A stretch of DNA of 64,000 nucleotides. Source: Arabidopsis thaliana. Taxonomy: Eukaryota > Streptophyta > Magnoliopsida > Brassicales > Brassicaceae. A program made the translations under genes and the position numbers. The stretch is from positions 14,917,443-14,981,442 of the forward strand of contig NC_003071.7 in the NCBI RefSeq assembly GCF_000001735.4, read 5' to 3'. Positions within the stretch are counted from its first letter, which is position 1, and each line of letters starts with the position of its first letter. Shown in pieces: positions 35,420-47,198 of this stretch. The notes below the pieces were generated by a model. The model saw only the letters and a program-made list of their open reading frames with translations. It ran no database searches and had not been told where the DNA came from.

Positions 35420-35429
35420 AAAAATTTGC

Positions 35430-36974
35430 ATTGTACATTTAATCCAAACTGAAGTTTAATCACCATCAAACAGATAATGTACATTTTAGTAGAGTTAGGC
35501 GACTTATTACAGAATTCGGTAGAATTATCTTCTCTTTTTCTTTTCTTTTTTTCTCCTTACAGTATAGATTTCAAATATAGTTTAGGAATCATAAATCAAA
35601 ATTAGAACAGAATCTACACTAAATATTAAAATATACATTTTTGCCGAAAACTTAGAATCTTAAGATATCAATTAGCAAGTGAATACGCAGTTTGTGATGA
35701 TTATAAATGATGAGATCATTTATCAAAAGTCCACAAACTAATATTTATTCGCAGATGGTCATACCATGATGGAATCAAACCGGTCCTCAACTCTAATTTG
35801 ACTCCTACTTAATATCCCGGAAAACGTTCTTTAGTTGAAAAGGCAATGAAAACATTGCAGAACGAGAAGCTTTGAAAGTATATAAACTTGTTGACAAATT
35901 CCTCTAAACACTGAATCAACGACCAAGATATTCTTAACATGAGACAATGGTAGAAAGAAAGATACAGCAATTAAGAAATTTGAAAATATATTTAATGATT
36001 GGTTATGGGAAAATTAAACTTCTTCGTACAAGTAGTATGTGTTTGCAAGTTATATTGACCACTGGAGTCTGGAGATATGGAAAATGAGCCCAAAAACACC
36101 AAATAGGGCCTCAAGAAATAAAGCCTAATAACAAAAACCCATGAAAACTATATACATATACTCCGATAGCATTTCTCTTCCCTTGGAAAAGACCCTTTAA
36201 CCGATTTAGAAATCCAAGAGCAACATAAAACTGAGATTGATATTTGCTAATCTTCAACAACTCTTTTAAGTATATCATTGACTCTTTAATTTGCTGAAGA
36301 CTGAAGAGATCAAGAGAGTCTCCACCTTCGAAACCTAAAACCACACAAACTTTGTTAACGAAACCGTTTATTCTTGAATATTAGTCTCTTCCATTGAAAA
36401 GCCGAAAACACATCCCCACATGTCTGCAAATAATAAAGAACCAGCGCACAAGTGATATTAATCTTTTCACAACTCGAATATTTAACCTAAAAAGTTTGTC
36501 GGAATCTTAATAATTTGATATTCATGTAGTTGTTTTACTGCTAATTAAAATATTATATATATAGTTTGGTACCAACTTGTTAACCTAGTACAAGTTTCAT
36601 ATTTGTGTCACATCATCATTACAATACCCTTTCCTAAATCCGATTTCAAAAAAAAAAATATATCGTTAGACCTAACGTCCACCTCCACGGTCGTTAATCC
36701 AAATTATATTTTATATTTCCTGTATTCGAACAGAAGGTACCAAATGTTACTAAGAAGTTATCACTCTTTAAATATCATGAGAAAAAGAAAAAAGGTGATG
36801 TTTTTTTTATTAGTTAACCAGACTAGTTGTGTTTTTTTTGTTCTTGCTTTTTGTTTATGGTACATTCGCATTTATGCATCGTTTATATATTTTCTATATG
36901 CTTGTTGTATAATCATGATATTAATGTTTATACAAGTAGCTAATAAACATTTACACAAATACTATATGTGTATA

Positions 36975-37008
<34 letters not shown>

Positions 37009-37798
37009 CTCACTTTTTGTCGAGAATATTACCTTTTACCACACAAAAAAAACACATGTTCTGGTAATTAAGAACTTATTCAAGACAACCTCATTTTTTT
37101 TTGTCATCAAGACAACCTCTGTTAACTTTAAACTCAATCGAATAACATTGAAAAGAAAACTCACTAAATTTAAATAGAGAAACTTAGGATTATGATGATA
37201 TATAAAACAAAGATTTAACATTTATTCAATATAGAAAAAGTGTTTTACTCAAAACGAAACCGTTGTTTATTTACAAAATATTTTAGATGCATTACAACAA
37301 ATAAACTATCAACTCGTTCTAGCAAGCGAAACTTTTATTGCTATACATTGACCGAGAAAATTCATTTTTTTCTAGCTGTATACTAAAAGTCGAATACTAA
37401 GATAAATAAATTAGATGATGAAAAAAAACTATGCCATCAGCCCATCACTCATTAACTTTATTTATAACATAGAAAAAAACAACGTCTAATAAAAAAGAAT
37501 GAAGAACTCAAGTCTCAACGTACAATTCAAAAAACAAAACAAAACAACAAAAAACTATATATAAGCAACCCAAGAGATGTCTTCATGGCCTTTCGTAAAG
37601 GACGATATATCACTCTGGTAAAAAGCAAAGCTGAAATCATTTTCTAGATCGCATGTCCGCTCCACAAGATTTTGTTATGCAACTTCTTCTCTTCTTCTTC
37701 TTTTTTTTCTTTCTTATAAAACGACCGCGCACAAGAGATTGAAAAACAGAAGAACTGTGTGCGATAAAGCAGTAAATTTCTCCGCATCAAATGGTATT
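35430..37798. other. Gene-poor AT-rich region
   Basis: No gene I can support. A (TA)n microsatellite lies at about 36976-37005. A 77-codon minus-strand frame at 36344-36111 (no ATG at its start) reads somewhat protein-like (FEGGDSLDLFSLQQIKES) after an AG, but has no further support. The 154-codon frame at 36603-37067 is low-complexity and runs through the TA repeat. Confidence 0.5.
36976..37005. repeat. (TA)n microsatellite
   Basis: Uninterrupted TA run of about fifteen units. Confidence 0.9.
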
Positions 37799-38059
37799 TT
37801 AAGGAGCACCTGGAGGGTTTTTGTGTCCAATACCTTGACTAGGACCTTGGTGGGTTGGTCGGAATGCATCTTGTTCTATGTTTTTGAAGCGGTTGATCTT
37901 GTGGTACCACACAAAATCATCCTTAGGCGGCTCAGGTGGTGACCACGAAACAACTGGTGCATGTCGAGCTGCTTTTGTATTCTCAAAGTGTACTTGTATC
38001 ACCAAAAGAACTATAAGAAAGCGAAACAAAACTGTGATTGAACAACCGCGAGACACCAT
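37799..38059 (-). CDS. CEP11: CEP-type secreted signalling peptide precursor
   Basis: Intronless, 86 residues from the ATG at 38059. N-terminal signal peptide: basic MVSRGCS, then the hydrophobic core ITVLFRFLIVLLVIQV, with cleavage expected near FENTKAA. A short variable region follows (VVSWSPPEPPKDDF). The conserved C-terminal peptide is AFRPTHQGPSQGIGH, which fits the CEP consensus xFRPTxPGxSPGxGH except Gln for Pro at two positions, then KNPPGAP. CEP peptides are secreted 15-mers with hydroxyproline, perceived by CEPR kinases in nitrogen and root-growth signalling. A single CEP domain is present. The CEP11 assignment is from memory of the locus order (At2g35612) and is less certain than the family. 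Confidence 0.85.
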   Translation of the reverse strand: MVSRGCSITVLFRFLIVLLVIQVHFENTKAARHAPVVSWSPPEPPKDDFVWYHKINRFKNIEQDAFRPTHQGPSQGIGHKNPPGAP

Positions 38060-40320
38060 CACTTGACAACTTTCTGTTTTTGTGAGGATCTTCCTTTAAA
38101 AGCGTATGTCTTTCTTCTCTTAAAAACAAGAGAGAAGTGTGCAATTTAAGAAGGATCGAATGGTAGAGGACCCCACAAAACCATATGACTCGATGCTGAA
38201 GACTAATGTTTGAATATCGACACTAGGTAGTTTTTTTTTTAATAATTAGCTTTCTCGTTTTATGGGTTGGTGTAGCCGTCGAATAGCCCCCTTTTAGCAG
38301 GATTAGAACATAGTATCGTTTCGCCTAATCAAATGGAAGTAACTAAAAAATTTGCGCTTGTAAGAAATCGATGTCTAGACCTAAACCAAAATGACTCCAA
38401 GTACTCTTTCTAAAATGGAAACCACTAAATTACTAGCACATGGTTTCTGTATTAGGTAATTCATAAAATAAGAGTGCACACATAAGTTAAGGACCTCTTT
38501 TGAAGGTGTGTGAGAGGTGTAAATGTAATTATGACTTGACCCTCATATTTATTGTCGAGTGTCTACATAGGGTTAGGAAAGCTACAAAAAGAAGACATGC
38601 ATCTATTGTTTACCAAAAAAGAAGCGTGAAACACTAAAACTGGTTTTAAATATACGTAATCGACTTGAAATTTATATGTATATATATTTGTAGAACAATA
38701 TAATTTTATGTTGTATGTCATTTAAGATTGAGCTAGGTAAAGAACCTCTAATATTTATCAAAATAAATATCCCCTAGTGTAATCAAACTAGCTGATCCTC
38801 TGTATTATTTAATATTTACACATGGAACGTTGGCCGTCGTATTATATACTTTGTATTGTATGCTTTAGTTTTTGGCTTGAAATGTACAGTGTATTTAATT
38901 TGCCCTCGAATATTTACCAAAAATGGAAGATTCTATGCTCCTCGATACATCTTTTCTTAGCCACTCACTGAAAGAAACGCAGGCATTGTTCTTGATAAGA
39001 CAGCCCTATAATATCTTTTCTTGTATTAGGTTCTTGTGTTACCTATATTTGTTTATATTTCTTTAATCAATTAAAAGCTCTATTTCTCCGCTAAACCTAT
39101 CAATTAAGCATTTTTTGATATAACTAACTTCTCGTGTATGTTATTTATAGGAAACACAATATAGTGTAGAAACCAAAGATCTTGAGATATAAAACACTTT
39201 TGATATGGAGTCATTGATCTAAAATATTTATCTGCGGAATGAAGTTCGGCTGATTTTGAATCTTGTCAAACACCAAAACAAATTTGCAAACTAGCTCATC
39301 TTGATTAAATTTGTTTGTTTGCTCAAAGTTGCAAATGTGCTGCCTGCGTGATGCACGAAATTCACTTCTATTCATTTGGACTTTCATTATCGCGGACTCT
39401 GTATATGTGTTGCATACTTACATATATATGCATGCAGATACTTCTGAAATTCGGCGTTTAACTTATTTATCTATATATAAACTCGATCACCATCGAATAA
39501 ACTTTGGATAAATTGACCAAGCGCATCCTATAGTAAATTAGTTTCACCACAAATATTCGAATAGATAGTTTTCCAAGAATCACATATTTTTTTTGTCAAA
39601 TATGTATAGAGTTGTACACAGGCTATTATATACTTTACTTTGAGATATGAAAGTTTTTTTTTTTTTTTTTTCTGGTAGTATACTCTCTATAAAGAAAAAG
39701 GCGAAAATAATTAAATTAAAGGCAGATTAATTATATAAAAAAAGGACAACATCATGCGAACTTTGAATTCCAACCAGTCAGAATATAAAGGAGTTCCACC
39801 AGTCACCATCACTAAGATTAATACTTTTTCGTTTAAGGAAACCCTTACCTCAAATGGGTCTATTCAAGGAATCATCAACATAATTAAAAAAAAAAAGCTA
39901 AGAACTTAGTCGCAAGACATATCGACCATTTATTCGTTTCATGTACTTTTTATTCCATGAAAAGACTACTTATATATTTAATTTCGAATCTTACATAATC
40001 AGTCAGTAAGTGTATTCTCTTTAATCCTTCGCAATCAAACCTTAATTAAGTTTATTTCACACGTTATGGAAAGCAAAGAATAACAAAAGTAATATTCTTA
40101 CCTATCTTTTTTAGTTGGAAAACTTGCATTGTGTAACGTATTCAAACATTTTCGAAATGGTTTATTGGTTTTTGTATATAATTAATTTGGGTTAAACTGA
40201 TATATTTTATGAGATAAATATAGAATCTCATGTGCTTATACAAAGCAACTATATTAATTTTGTTAACCGTAAGTTACAAAAACAGTGGTCGGAGGAAATC
40301 AGGAAAATAAAAAGAGAGAA
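38060..40320. other. Gene-poor AT-rich region
   Basis: The first ~150 bases belong to the CEP gene's 5' end (minus). The remainder is AT-rich with a poly-T run near 39654-39671. No gene seen. Confidence 0.5.
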
Positions 40321-40334
40321 AAGAGTCTACACAA

Positions 40335-40462
40335 TGGGCCAATTATTATAAGTAAATGATAGTCATGAAAGCCCATTTCAGAAGAAGATCTTTTGGAAAT
40401 GAGAATAGTGCTCTAGGCTCACTGGTCCTTTTTACTATTGGTATAGAAACTGTCAAAGCCCA
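40335..40462 (+). promoter_or_regulatory. Cluster of three site II motifs
   Basis: TGGGCC at 40335-40340 and AGCCCA (reverse of TGGGCT) at 40369-40374 and 40457-40462. Such clusters mark plant core promoters. The next candidate coding sequence on the plus strand is the small spliced ORF starting at 40826. Confidence 0.45.
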
Positions 40463-40825
40463 ACAGGTTTAAACTAGCATTTCAGGCGCTGTAATTCTTC
40501 TGCAGTTTGTTTGTATAAACTTGGAATATGGATGGGTTAAACACTGATATTTCTTCACTCGTTTTGTCTCACATACTGTTCGATGCTTAACACAGGTCTT
40601 AAAAAGAAACTGGGTTTGATGTCTCAAATCTACTCAAGAAAGAAAGATATCTTGAGTTTGCATCGAGACAGAAAAGAGTACGACTATACATAGCTGCTGG
40701 GGTAGTAGCCTGCAGAGAATACAGATTTTGAACCACGTACAAGGAACCAAATCAGTGTATGTATCTAACTATTAACCTTGTGGTGTGATCTTGTCCTCTT
40801 AGGTATTGTGGAATCCTTGTAGGAA

Positions 40826-41089
40826 ATGTCATGGCAACTCATTAGTCATCTTGAACCAAATGAGATGATACATGATGGTCTCAAATTGGACATGGTGGCA
40901 CCTTTTGTTTCGTGAGTGGCTTTCAATTTATCTCCATAGAAATTGTTTAATTTTCGTTATTGGTGCCTGTCAATAAAAATTACAAACATATGCAGAGCGT
41001 TGGATTCGTGGATCGTTGAACATCCTATTGAGAGACAGGGCCAGCCTCCTAATTGTATGACATCGTCTCTTTCACAATATACTCATTAA
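40826..41089 (+). CDS. Candidate small spliced ORF, 59 residues, unknown
   Basis: An ATG at 40826 follows the acceptor CCTTGTAG (AG at 40821-40822). The first exon segment ends at 40911 before GTGAGT, and the next begins at 40996 after TATGCAG. The joined frame runs 59 codons to TAA at 41087-41089. It contains WQLISHLEPNEMIHDGLKL, DMVAPFV, then DSWIVEHPIERQGQPP, which reads like real, non-repetitive protein. I do not recognise the family. It could be the tail of a degraded gene or a genuine small gene driven by the site II cluster at 40335-40462. Confidence 0.35.
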
Positions 41090-41206
41090 ATGAGAGGTTG
41101 AGATTTGACTTATTTGCTTTATACAGCCTGCACAGTGTGGAAGACCCCTCTAAAGACTGAACTGGGGACAGCAACAATGGGAATCTGACCATCCTCATGA
41201 CAGTAC

Positions 41207-41275
41207 CTGGAAAGAGTCTCAGAAGCTTCAAGTTCAGTACGCAGCTTGACCAGTCTTTCAGTCATATAGCCATAG
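41207..41275 (-). other. Exon-like minus-strand segment, unknown
   Basis: Reads YGYMTERLVKLRTELEASE on the minus strand and ends at a good donor (TTTCCAG|GTACTG, 41207/41206). No partner exons were identified. Possibly a relic of a displaced gene. Confidence 0.25.
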
Positions 41276-41299
41276 GGGTTGAATTAGTGTCCATCTTCC

Positions 41300-41948
41300 C
41301 ATTGTGATTAACGTTCTGATTTAGCATGCACCTTCGAATTAAGTGAATCTATTACCATGTGACCAAGCCATTGCATTACTAATATAAGCATATCACATTT
41401 CCCTTTTCTCCGTGCCAACTGAATTTGAATTATTTTCCCTCAACTTAATCACATGTTTTCCTCACGGCCAAAAGTACTCTCAGTGTTACATGATTACCAC
41501 AACAAATGATTTAAACTTTGAACTTTTGAAGTTATCGAGCAACATGGCAAATCCTGGTCCTATATGACATAACATGAGTTCCTCTGCCTATTGTAAAATT
41601 AGGAAACACAAAACCAAAATGATTATATCTGGTATTATAGTGTGGTGTATAACATATACTCACACAAGATATGCTCTTAAGATGATAAATGTCTAATCTT
41701 CCAAGTCCCAATTTTGAAAACGTTGATATTAATTTCCCCTCAACCCCACTAGCCTCAAATTAAATTAGCAGCCTTAGTGTGAAATTAAAAGATAGCTAAT
41801 GAATTGCATTTCAGACTTTCACCTCCCCACTCACGTAGCTATAACTCCTTACCGTTTCAAATCTCTTCACTTCCCCAATTTTGTTGTGTATAAAAACCTC
41901 TTCTCCACTTCACTCTTTCCACCACAAACTTTCTAAAACTAATCAACA
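41300..41948 (+). promoter_or_regulatory. Promoter of the aspartyl protease gene
   Basis: AT-rich spacer ending in a clear TATA box TATAAAA at 41889-41895, about 55 bases before the ATG, with CACTTCACTC-type initiator sequence downstream. Confidence 0.6.
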
Positions 41949-43292
41949 ATGGCAACCCAAATTCTTCTCTGTTTCTTCCTCTTCTTCTCGGTGACTCTCT
42001 CTTCATCGGGTCACCCAAAAAACTTCAGTGTTGAGCTGATCCACCGTGACTCTCCCCTTTCCCCAATCTACAACCCACAAATCACCGTCACTGATCGCCT
42101 CAACGCTGCTTTCCTCCGCTCAGTCTCTCGTTCCCGCCGCTTCAACCACCAACTATCCCAAACCGATCTCCAATCCGGTTTAATCGGAGCAGACGGCGAG
42201 TTTTTCATGAGTATCACCATCGGTACTCCACCAATAAAGGTTTTTGCGATCGCTGACACAGGAAGTGACCTAACTTGGGTCCAATGTAAGCCTTGTCAAC
42301 AATGTTACAAAGAAAACGGTCCAATCTTCGACAAGAAGAAATCCTCTACTTATAAGAGCGAGCCTTGTGACTCACGTAACTGCCAGGCCTTGTCCAGTAC
42401 GGAACGGGGATGCGATGAATCCAACAATATATGCAAGTACCGTTACTCTTACGGTGATCAGTCGTTCAGCAAAGGAGACGTTGCCACGGAAACTGTCTCT
42501 ATTGACTCTGCTTCAGGGTCCCCTGTTTCTTTTCCTGGTACTGTCTTCGGTTGTGGCTACAATAACGGTGGTACCTTCGACGAGACTGGTTCTGGGATTA
42601 TCGGTCTAGGTGGTGGTCATTTATCACTAATCTCCCAGCTCGGTTCGTCGATTTCGAAGAAATTTTCTTATTGCTTGTCTCACAAGTCAGCTACCACGAA
42701 TGGCACAAGCGTCATAAACCTAGGCACTAACTCGATTCCTTCAAGTCTAAGCAAAGACTCCGGCGTGGTATCAACTCCGTTGGTCGATAAAGAGCCTCTT
42801 ACTTACTACTACTTGACGCTTGAAGCCATCTCCGTCGGGAAGAAAAAGATTCCTTACACCGGAAGCTCGTATAACCCAAACGACGACGGAATACTCTCGG
42901 AGACATCTGGAAACATCATCATCGACTCTGGAACGACACTGACCCTCCTCGAAGCTGGTTTCTTTGACAAATTTAGCTCGGCGGTGGAGGAATCAGTGAC
43001 CGGAGCCAAGCGCGTGAGTGATCCACAAGGGCTTTTGTCTCACTGTTTCAAATCCGGAAGTGCAGAGATCGGTTTGCCGGAGATAACGGTGCATTTCACG
43101 GGTGCAGATGTGAGGCTGAGTCCGATCAACGCATTCGTGAAACTGAGTGAAGACATGGTTTGCTTGAGTATGGTTCCGACCACCGAGGTTGCCATCTATG
43201 GGAACTTTGCTCAGATGGATTTCCTAGTTGGGTATGACTTGGAGACGAGGACGGTGTCGTTTCAACACATGGATTGCTCTGCGAATTTGTGA
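41949..43292 (+). CDS. Secreted aspartyl protease (A1 family, nepenthesin/CDR1 type)
   Basis: Intronless, 447 residues. Signal peptide MATQILLCFFLFFSVTLSSS, then a short prosegment with the typical FSVELIHRDSPLSPIYNP of CDR1-like proteases. The catalytic motifs are D103-T-G-S (IADTGSDLTW) and D326-S-G-T (IIIDSGTTLT). A nepenthesin-type cysteine-rich insert follows the first motif (CKPCQQCYKENGPIFD), and the flap YSYGD is present. All key residues are intact, so an active extracellular or apoplastic protease is expected. Family members act in pathogen response (CDR1); the substrate here is unknown. I recall the locus as At2g35615. Confidence 0.95.
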   Translation: MATQILLCFFLFFSVTLSSSGHPKNFSVELIHRDSPLSPIYNPQITVTDRLNAAFLRSVSRSRRFNHQLSQTDLQSGLIGADGEFFMSITIGTPPIKVFAIADTGSDLTWVQCKPCQQCYKENGPIFDKKKSSTYKSEPCDSRNCQALSSTERGCDESNNICKYRYSYGDQSFSKGDVATETVSIDSASGSPVSFPGTVFGCGYNNGGTFDETGSGIIGLGGGHLSLISQLGSSISKKFSYCLSHKSATTNGTSVINLGTNSIPSSLSKDSGVVSTPLVDKEPLTYYYLTLEAISVGKKKIPYTGSSYNPNDDGILSETSGNIIIDSGTTLTLLEAGFFDKFSSAVEESVTGAKRVSDPQGLLSHCFKSGSAEIGLPEITVHFTGADVRLSPINAFVKLSEDMVCLSMVPTTEVAIYGNFAQMDFLVGYDLETRTVSFQHMDCSANL

Positions 43293-43744
43293 TTTGACGG
43301 CGTCGTATCGAGCTTATTTTATATTGTCCATGATAATCATTTGTTTGTTATGGAGATGTAAAATCAGAATCAAAGCTTAAAAATTATCCTTGCTAGTAAA
43401 AATAATTACCTTCTTTCTATATTGATCTTCTCATCGATATTATATGATTGGTTTCAACTAGTTCCGAAGTACACAACATGTATAATAAAACTTAAGAAAG
43501 CAAACAAGAAAGTATTATGATAGAGAAATTATTCAGATTCTTAGGAACAGTGTTTCTACAATGGATGGTCATATACATTTTAATCTCATGATCAGATCAA
43601 TTGAGGCGTGTCACCAATCTACCAATTCAAAGTAAAAAAAAAAAAAAAAAAAGGTACCGACTATGAATGGCTCGAGAACTTTGTACTGTAAAACTGAAAA
43701 GGAACTCTGAAAAGAGAAGGCAGACAGACTTTGTGAACGTGAGA
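43293..43744. other. Convergent 3' regions of the protease and FEI2
   Basis: 3' UTRs and spacer with a poly-A run at about 43634-43652. No gene seen. Confidence 0.55.
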
Positions 43745-46700
43745 TCAATCGGAGCTGGAGTCGTAGAAGTCGCTGGGGCAAGGAGTCATAACTTCGGATT
43801 CAAGTAACTGGACGACTCTGTGCATTGTTGGCCGCTCATCTGGACTTGACGACACACACTTTGTTGCTATTGATAGAAGTGCGTCGAGACTCTCTCTCTC
43901 CACTCCTTCACAGCTTAGATCAACAATCTCCTTTGCCCGGTTTTCGCTGATTAAGAAGTTTAGCTGCAAGATTATAAAAAACAAAATTTAAGCTTTTACT
44001 AGTCAATATTATTATCTAAGCTGGATCTCGTTATGCTTACCCAACCAACAATGTTAAAGCCTTTCTCGATGAATGAGGCATCCGTGGGAAGTTTACCACT
44101 CAAGACTTCAAGAACCAAAACCCCGAAGCTGTAAACATCGGTTTTCTCAGTCGCTCTACCGCTTTGCATATACTCTGCAAAAAACACTCATTATGAGTTC
44201 ACGGATTTAGGTCCTAACAGATAGTAACAACAAGTAATAAGCATTGTTATTACTGTGTAATTGAGTACCTGGAGCCAAGTAACCGAATGTGCCTGCAACA
44301 ATGGTTGTAATATGAGATTCTTCGTCCTCTAACAACTTGGCAAGCCCAAAGTCTGATACCCGAGCCTCCAGATTTCCATCCAGTAAGATGTTGCTTGATT
44401 TTATATCACGGTGTATAATCCTAGGAGAACAATCATGATGCAAGTATGCCAACCCTTTTGCCGCTCCTATTATGATATTAACTCGCGAATCCCAATCCAG
44501 CTGCTCGCCTCTCTCTACACATTCAAAAATTTCACTTAATAGAATCATAATTCTCCGTTAAGGAAACCCGTAAATATGAAGTTGAGGGTTTACTATGTAG
44601 AGCTTCATCAAGGCTACCACCAGGAAGGTAATCATATAGCAGAAGCTTTGATGTGGGTGAATTGCAGTATCCACGTAGATTCACAAGGTAACGATGTTTG
44701 ATGCTCCCAAGAATCTCAAGCTCCCTTTCAAAAAACCGATCAAAACCTTCATTTAACTTAACAATTCTTTTCAGCGCAAAAACATTGCCATCGTCCATAG
44801 ACAGCTTGTACACTGTGCCAAAGCCTCCACAGCCTATTATGTGCTCTTCATTAAGAGATTCCAGTTTCTTGATAATGTCTTTGGAAGCGTAGGGCAAATC
44901 TCCATGGAACATCACTATAGACGCACCTGGATAGAAAAAATCGTCTCTTATGGTGTCAAGTTTTGAGAGAAAAATATAACTCTTAGAGAGAATATCTACA
45001 ATATGAGTCAGCATGGCTCACCTCCACCGACATCTATCACAAGGCTTTTACTCTCAACTCTACCAAGCTTTTTATAGAGAAAGCATCCCCAGAAACACAT
45101 GAGCGCCACTAGGAGCAGCCCACCCACAGTAGCTGAAGCACTTATAAGCAGCCTTTTAGGGTTATTACCTCCTTGGCCTATAACACGGGAGAAACCAAAA
45201 AGCAAACTCATTTCACGCCAAATACTACAGATTTCTCAAAAATTAAGTTATAATCCATATATCCTGACAAGAAATTGATTAAAACACAGTTGCTTTACCT
45301 GTTGGAGACCCAGAAGCTGTAGAATTTCCACTGTCATTGCACACAATATCGATTTGTTTTCCACACAAGTTACGATTTCCGTTGAAGCTGCAAGAGTGAT
45401 TCAACAGTTTACGACTTGGTTATTTTCAGCTACACTGCTGCAAAGCTAGTAACAGGGTGCTATCGTACACAACGTCACAAAAAAAATTATAACTGCTTTG
45501 CCAGATCAACCGTAGAAAGATTTATCAACCATAATTTACAAAAATTTGGTTGGGGAAATGGGTATATATAAATTATACTTACGAGTCCCTCGAGAGTCTA
45601 GCGAGTAGGCCGTCAGAAGGTATTTTTCCCACCAGGAAATTGTTTGAGACATTGCTTCAAAAGAAGATCAACATAGTTAGTAACATTGACACTCATATAT
45701 CTACAGGACTGCAAAATAAAATACGCAAGTTAGAGATTAGCAACTCACAATTTAGTAAGCCTTTTCAACTGCCCAAGTGAAGCAGGGATAGCTCCATTGA
45801 GATTGTTGTTTGAGAGGTCCCTTCATAAATGAGAGTCAAAAATCATAGTAGTTCAGAAGAATGTAGATGATATGCCCATTTAATATGAAAGAAGCCTAGC
45901 ATAGATTTACAATTCTCATCATCATATTTGAGAGTTTTTCACCCGGAAAAAATAACACAATACGTGATTAAATATAAGTTATGTCAAACTCCCTATAATT
46001 TTTAGGGTTCACCACGACTGTAGAAATAAGTACTTTCGAAAACATTATGTTGTTGCTGCATGGAAGATCAGAAGAACCTCTTGTAGTTCACAATATAATT
46101 ATAGAGGATACTAAATGGTGAGAGTAGATAGCAGAACAACAAATAGCAGATCCTAGAGAGGCTAAGAAAACAAATCCACTTGGAAGAACGAGGAAAAAAA
46201 CCACGTACAGGTTTTTCAGCCCGGACAGGTTTCCTATTTCACTTGGGATTGTCCCAGTGATGTAATTATTCTGCAAGTATCTGCAAGGAATAAAAGGACA
46301 ATAAATTATAAAAGATTCACAACGATTCTTGTCAACTAGCTAAACTTGTGACTGAGTTTATCATCACTCACAAGACGCATCAATATTATGCACCAACTAT
46401 ATAGAAGCAAATAAAGAAAAACACTAGTAATTGTTAGGAAATAATATAAAATTTGGAAAAACAAAACGAGAATTCGATCAGCAATGAAGTGTAATCACAC
46501 TAATCAGCATAAGTATTTGGGAAAGCCCTTACATTCCCTCTAATGCCGTGCAATTTCCCAATGAGGCAGGTATTGATTGATATAACGCATTGTTGTGAAG
46601 CATTCTGCAATGACATGGGAATACACATACAATGAGTAGTAGAGCATATGCTAGACATCAATAATATTAATTAAAAGGTTAGGAGCACATACAAAAGCCT

Positions 46701-47198
46701 TAACTGATCCAGCTTTCCAAGCTCAGGGGGTAAAGGTCCCCTTAATTTGTGATAAGTAAGACTCCTGCACACAAGAAACTTCAGGAACCGACAAAAGATG
46801 CACCACATACTGAAGAAAAAAAAAGAATTTAAACTAAAGAAATTTTAAACTTACAAGGCTATAACTCTTTTTGTTTTTGCATCACAGGTCACTCCTTTCC
46901 AGTTACATGGATCAGGATCCTCTGGTCTCCACAGACCAATAACACCATCAGAAGCCAAAACTCCATTTCTAAAACTCAAAAGCGCCTCACCTGGAGAAAA
47001 AAAGGATTTAATCCCTTCAGCAATCTGGGCGGAGTAAATGGTGATCATGACTTGTCAAAGACAAAATATAGAAGAGATTAAAGACACATATCGCTGTATA
47101 CCATCAGGACTAATTGCTTCATTTTCATTCGTTAGTGCAGAGAGAAACGAGATCAAAAGAAACCATGAGCAGCAGCGCTTCATTAGACAGATGCCCAT
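43745..47198 (-). CDS. FEI2: FEI2, leucine-rich-repeat receptor kinase
   Basis: Plasma-membrane receptor kinase that, with FEI1 and SOS5, controls cellulose deposition and anisotropic root growth. Thirteen coding exons: 47198-47102, 46990-46855, 46764-46693, 46604-46533, 46280-46209, 45820-45749, 45654-45583, 45387-45299, 45177-45022, 44926-44594, 44514-44269, 44174-44041 and 43963-43745, totalling 589 residues. Signal peptide ([13 protein letters not shown]), LRR N-terminal domain with [11 protein letters not shown], five LRR exons of exactly 72 nt in the same phase, and a membrane segment at about 237-262. In the kinase: GCGGFG 311-316, Lys332, HRD 425-427, DFG 445-447. Catalytic residues are conserved, although FEI kinase activity is reported to be dispensable in vivo for some functions. 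Confidence 0.97.

Noticed and set aside
36603..37067. 154-codon plus-strand ORF
   Set aside because: Low-complexity, Ile/Tyr-rich product that runs through the (TA)n repeat; no domain, signal or splice context.
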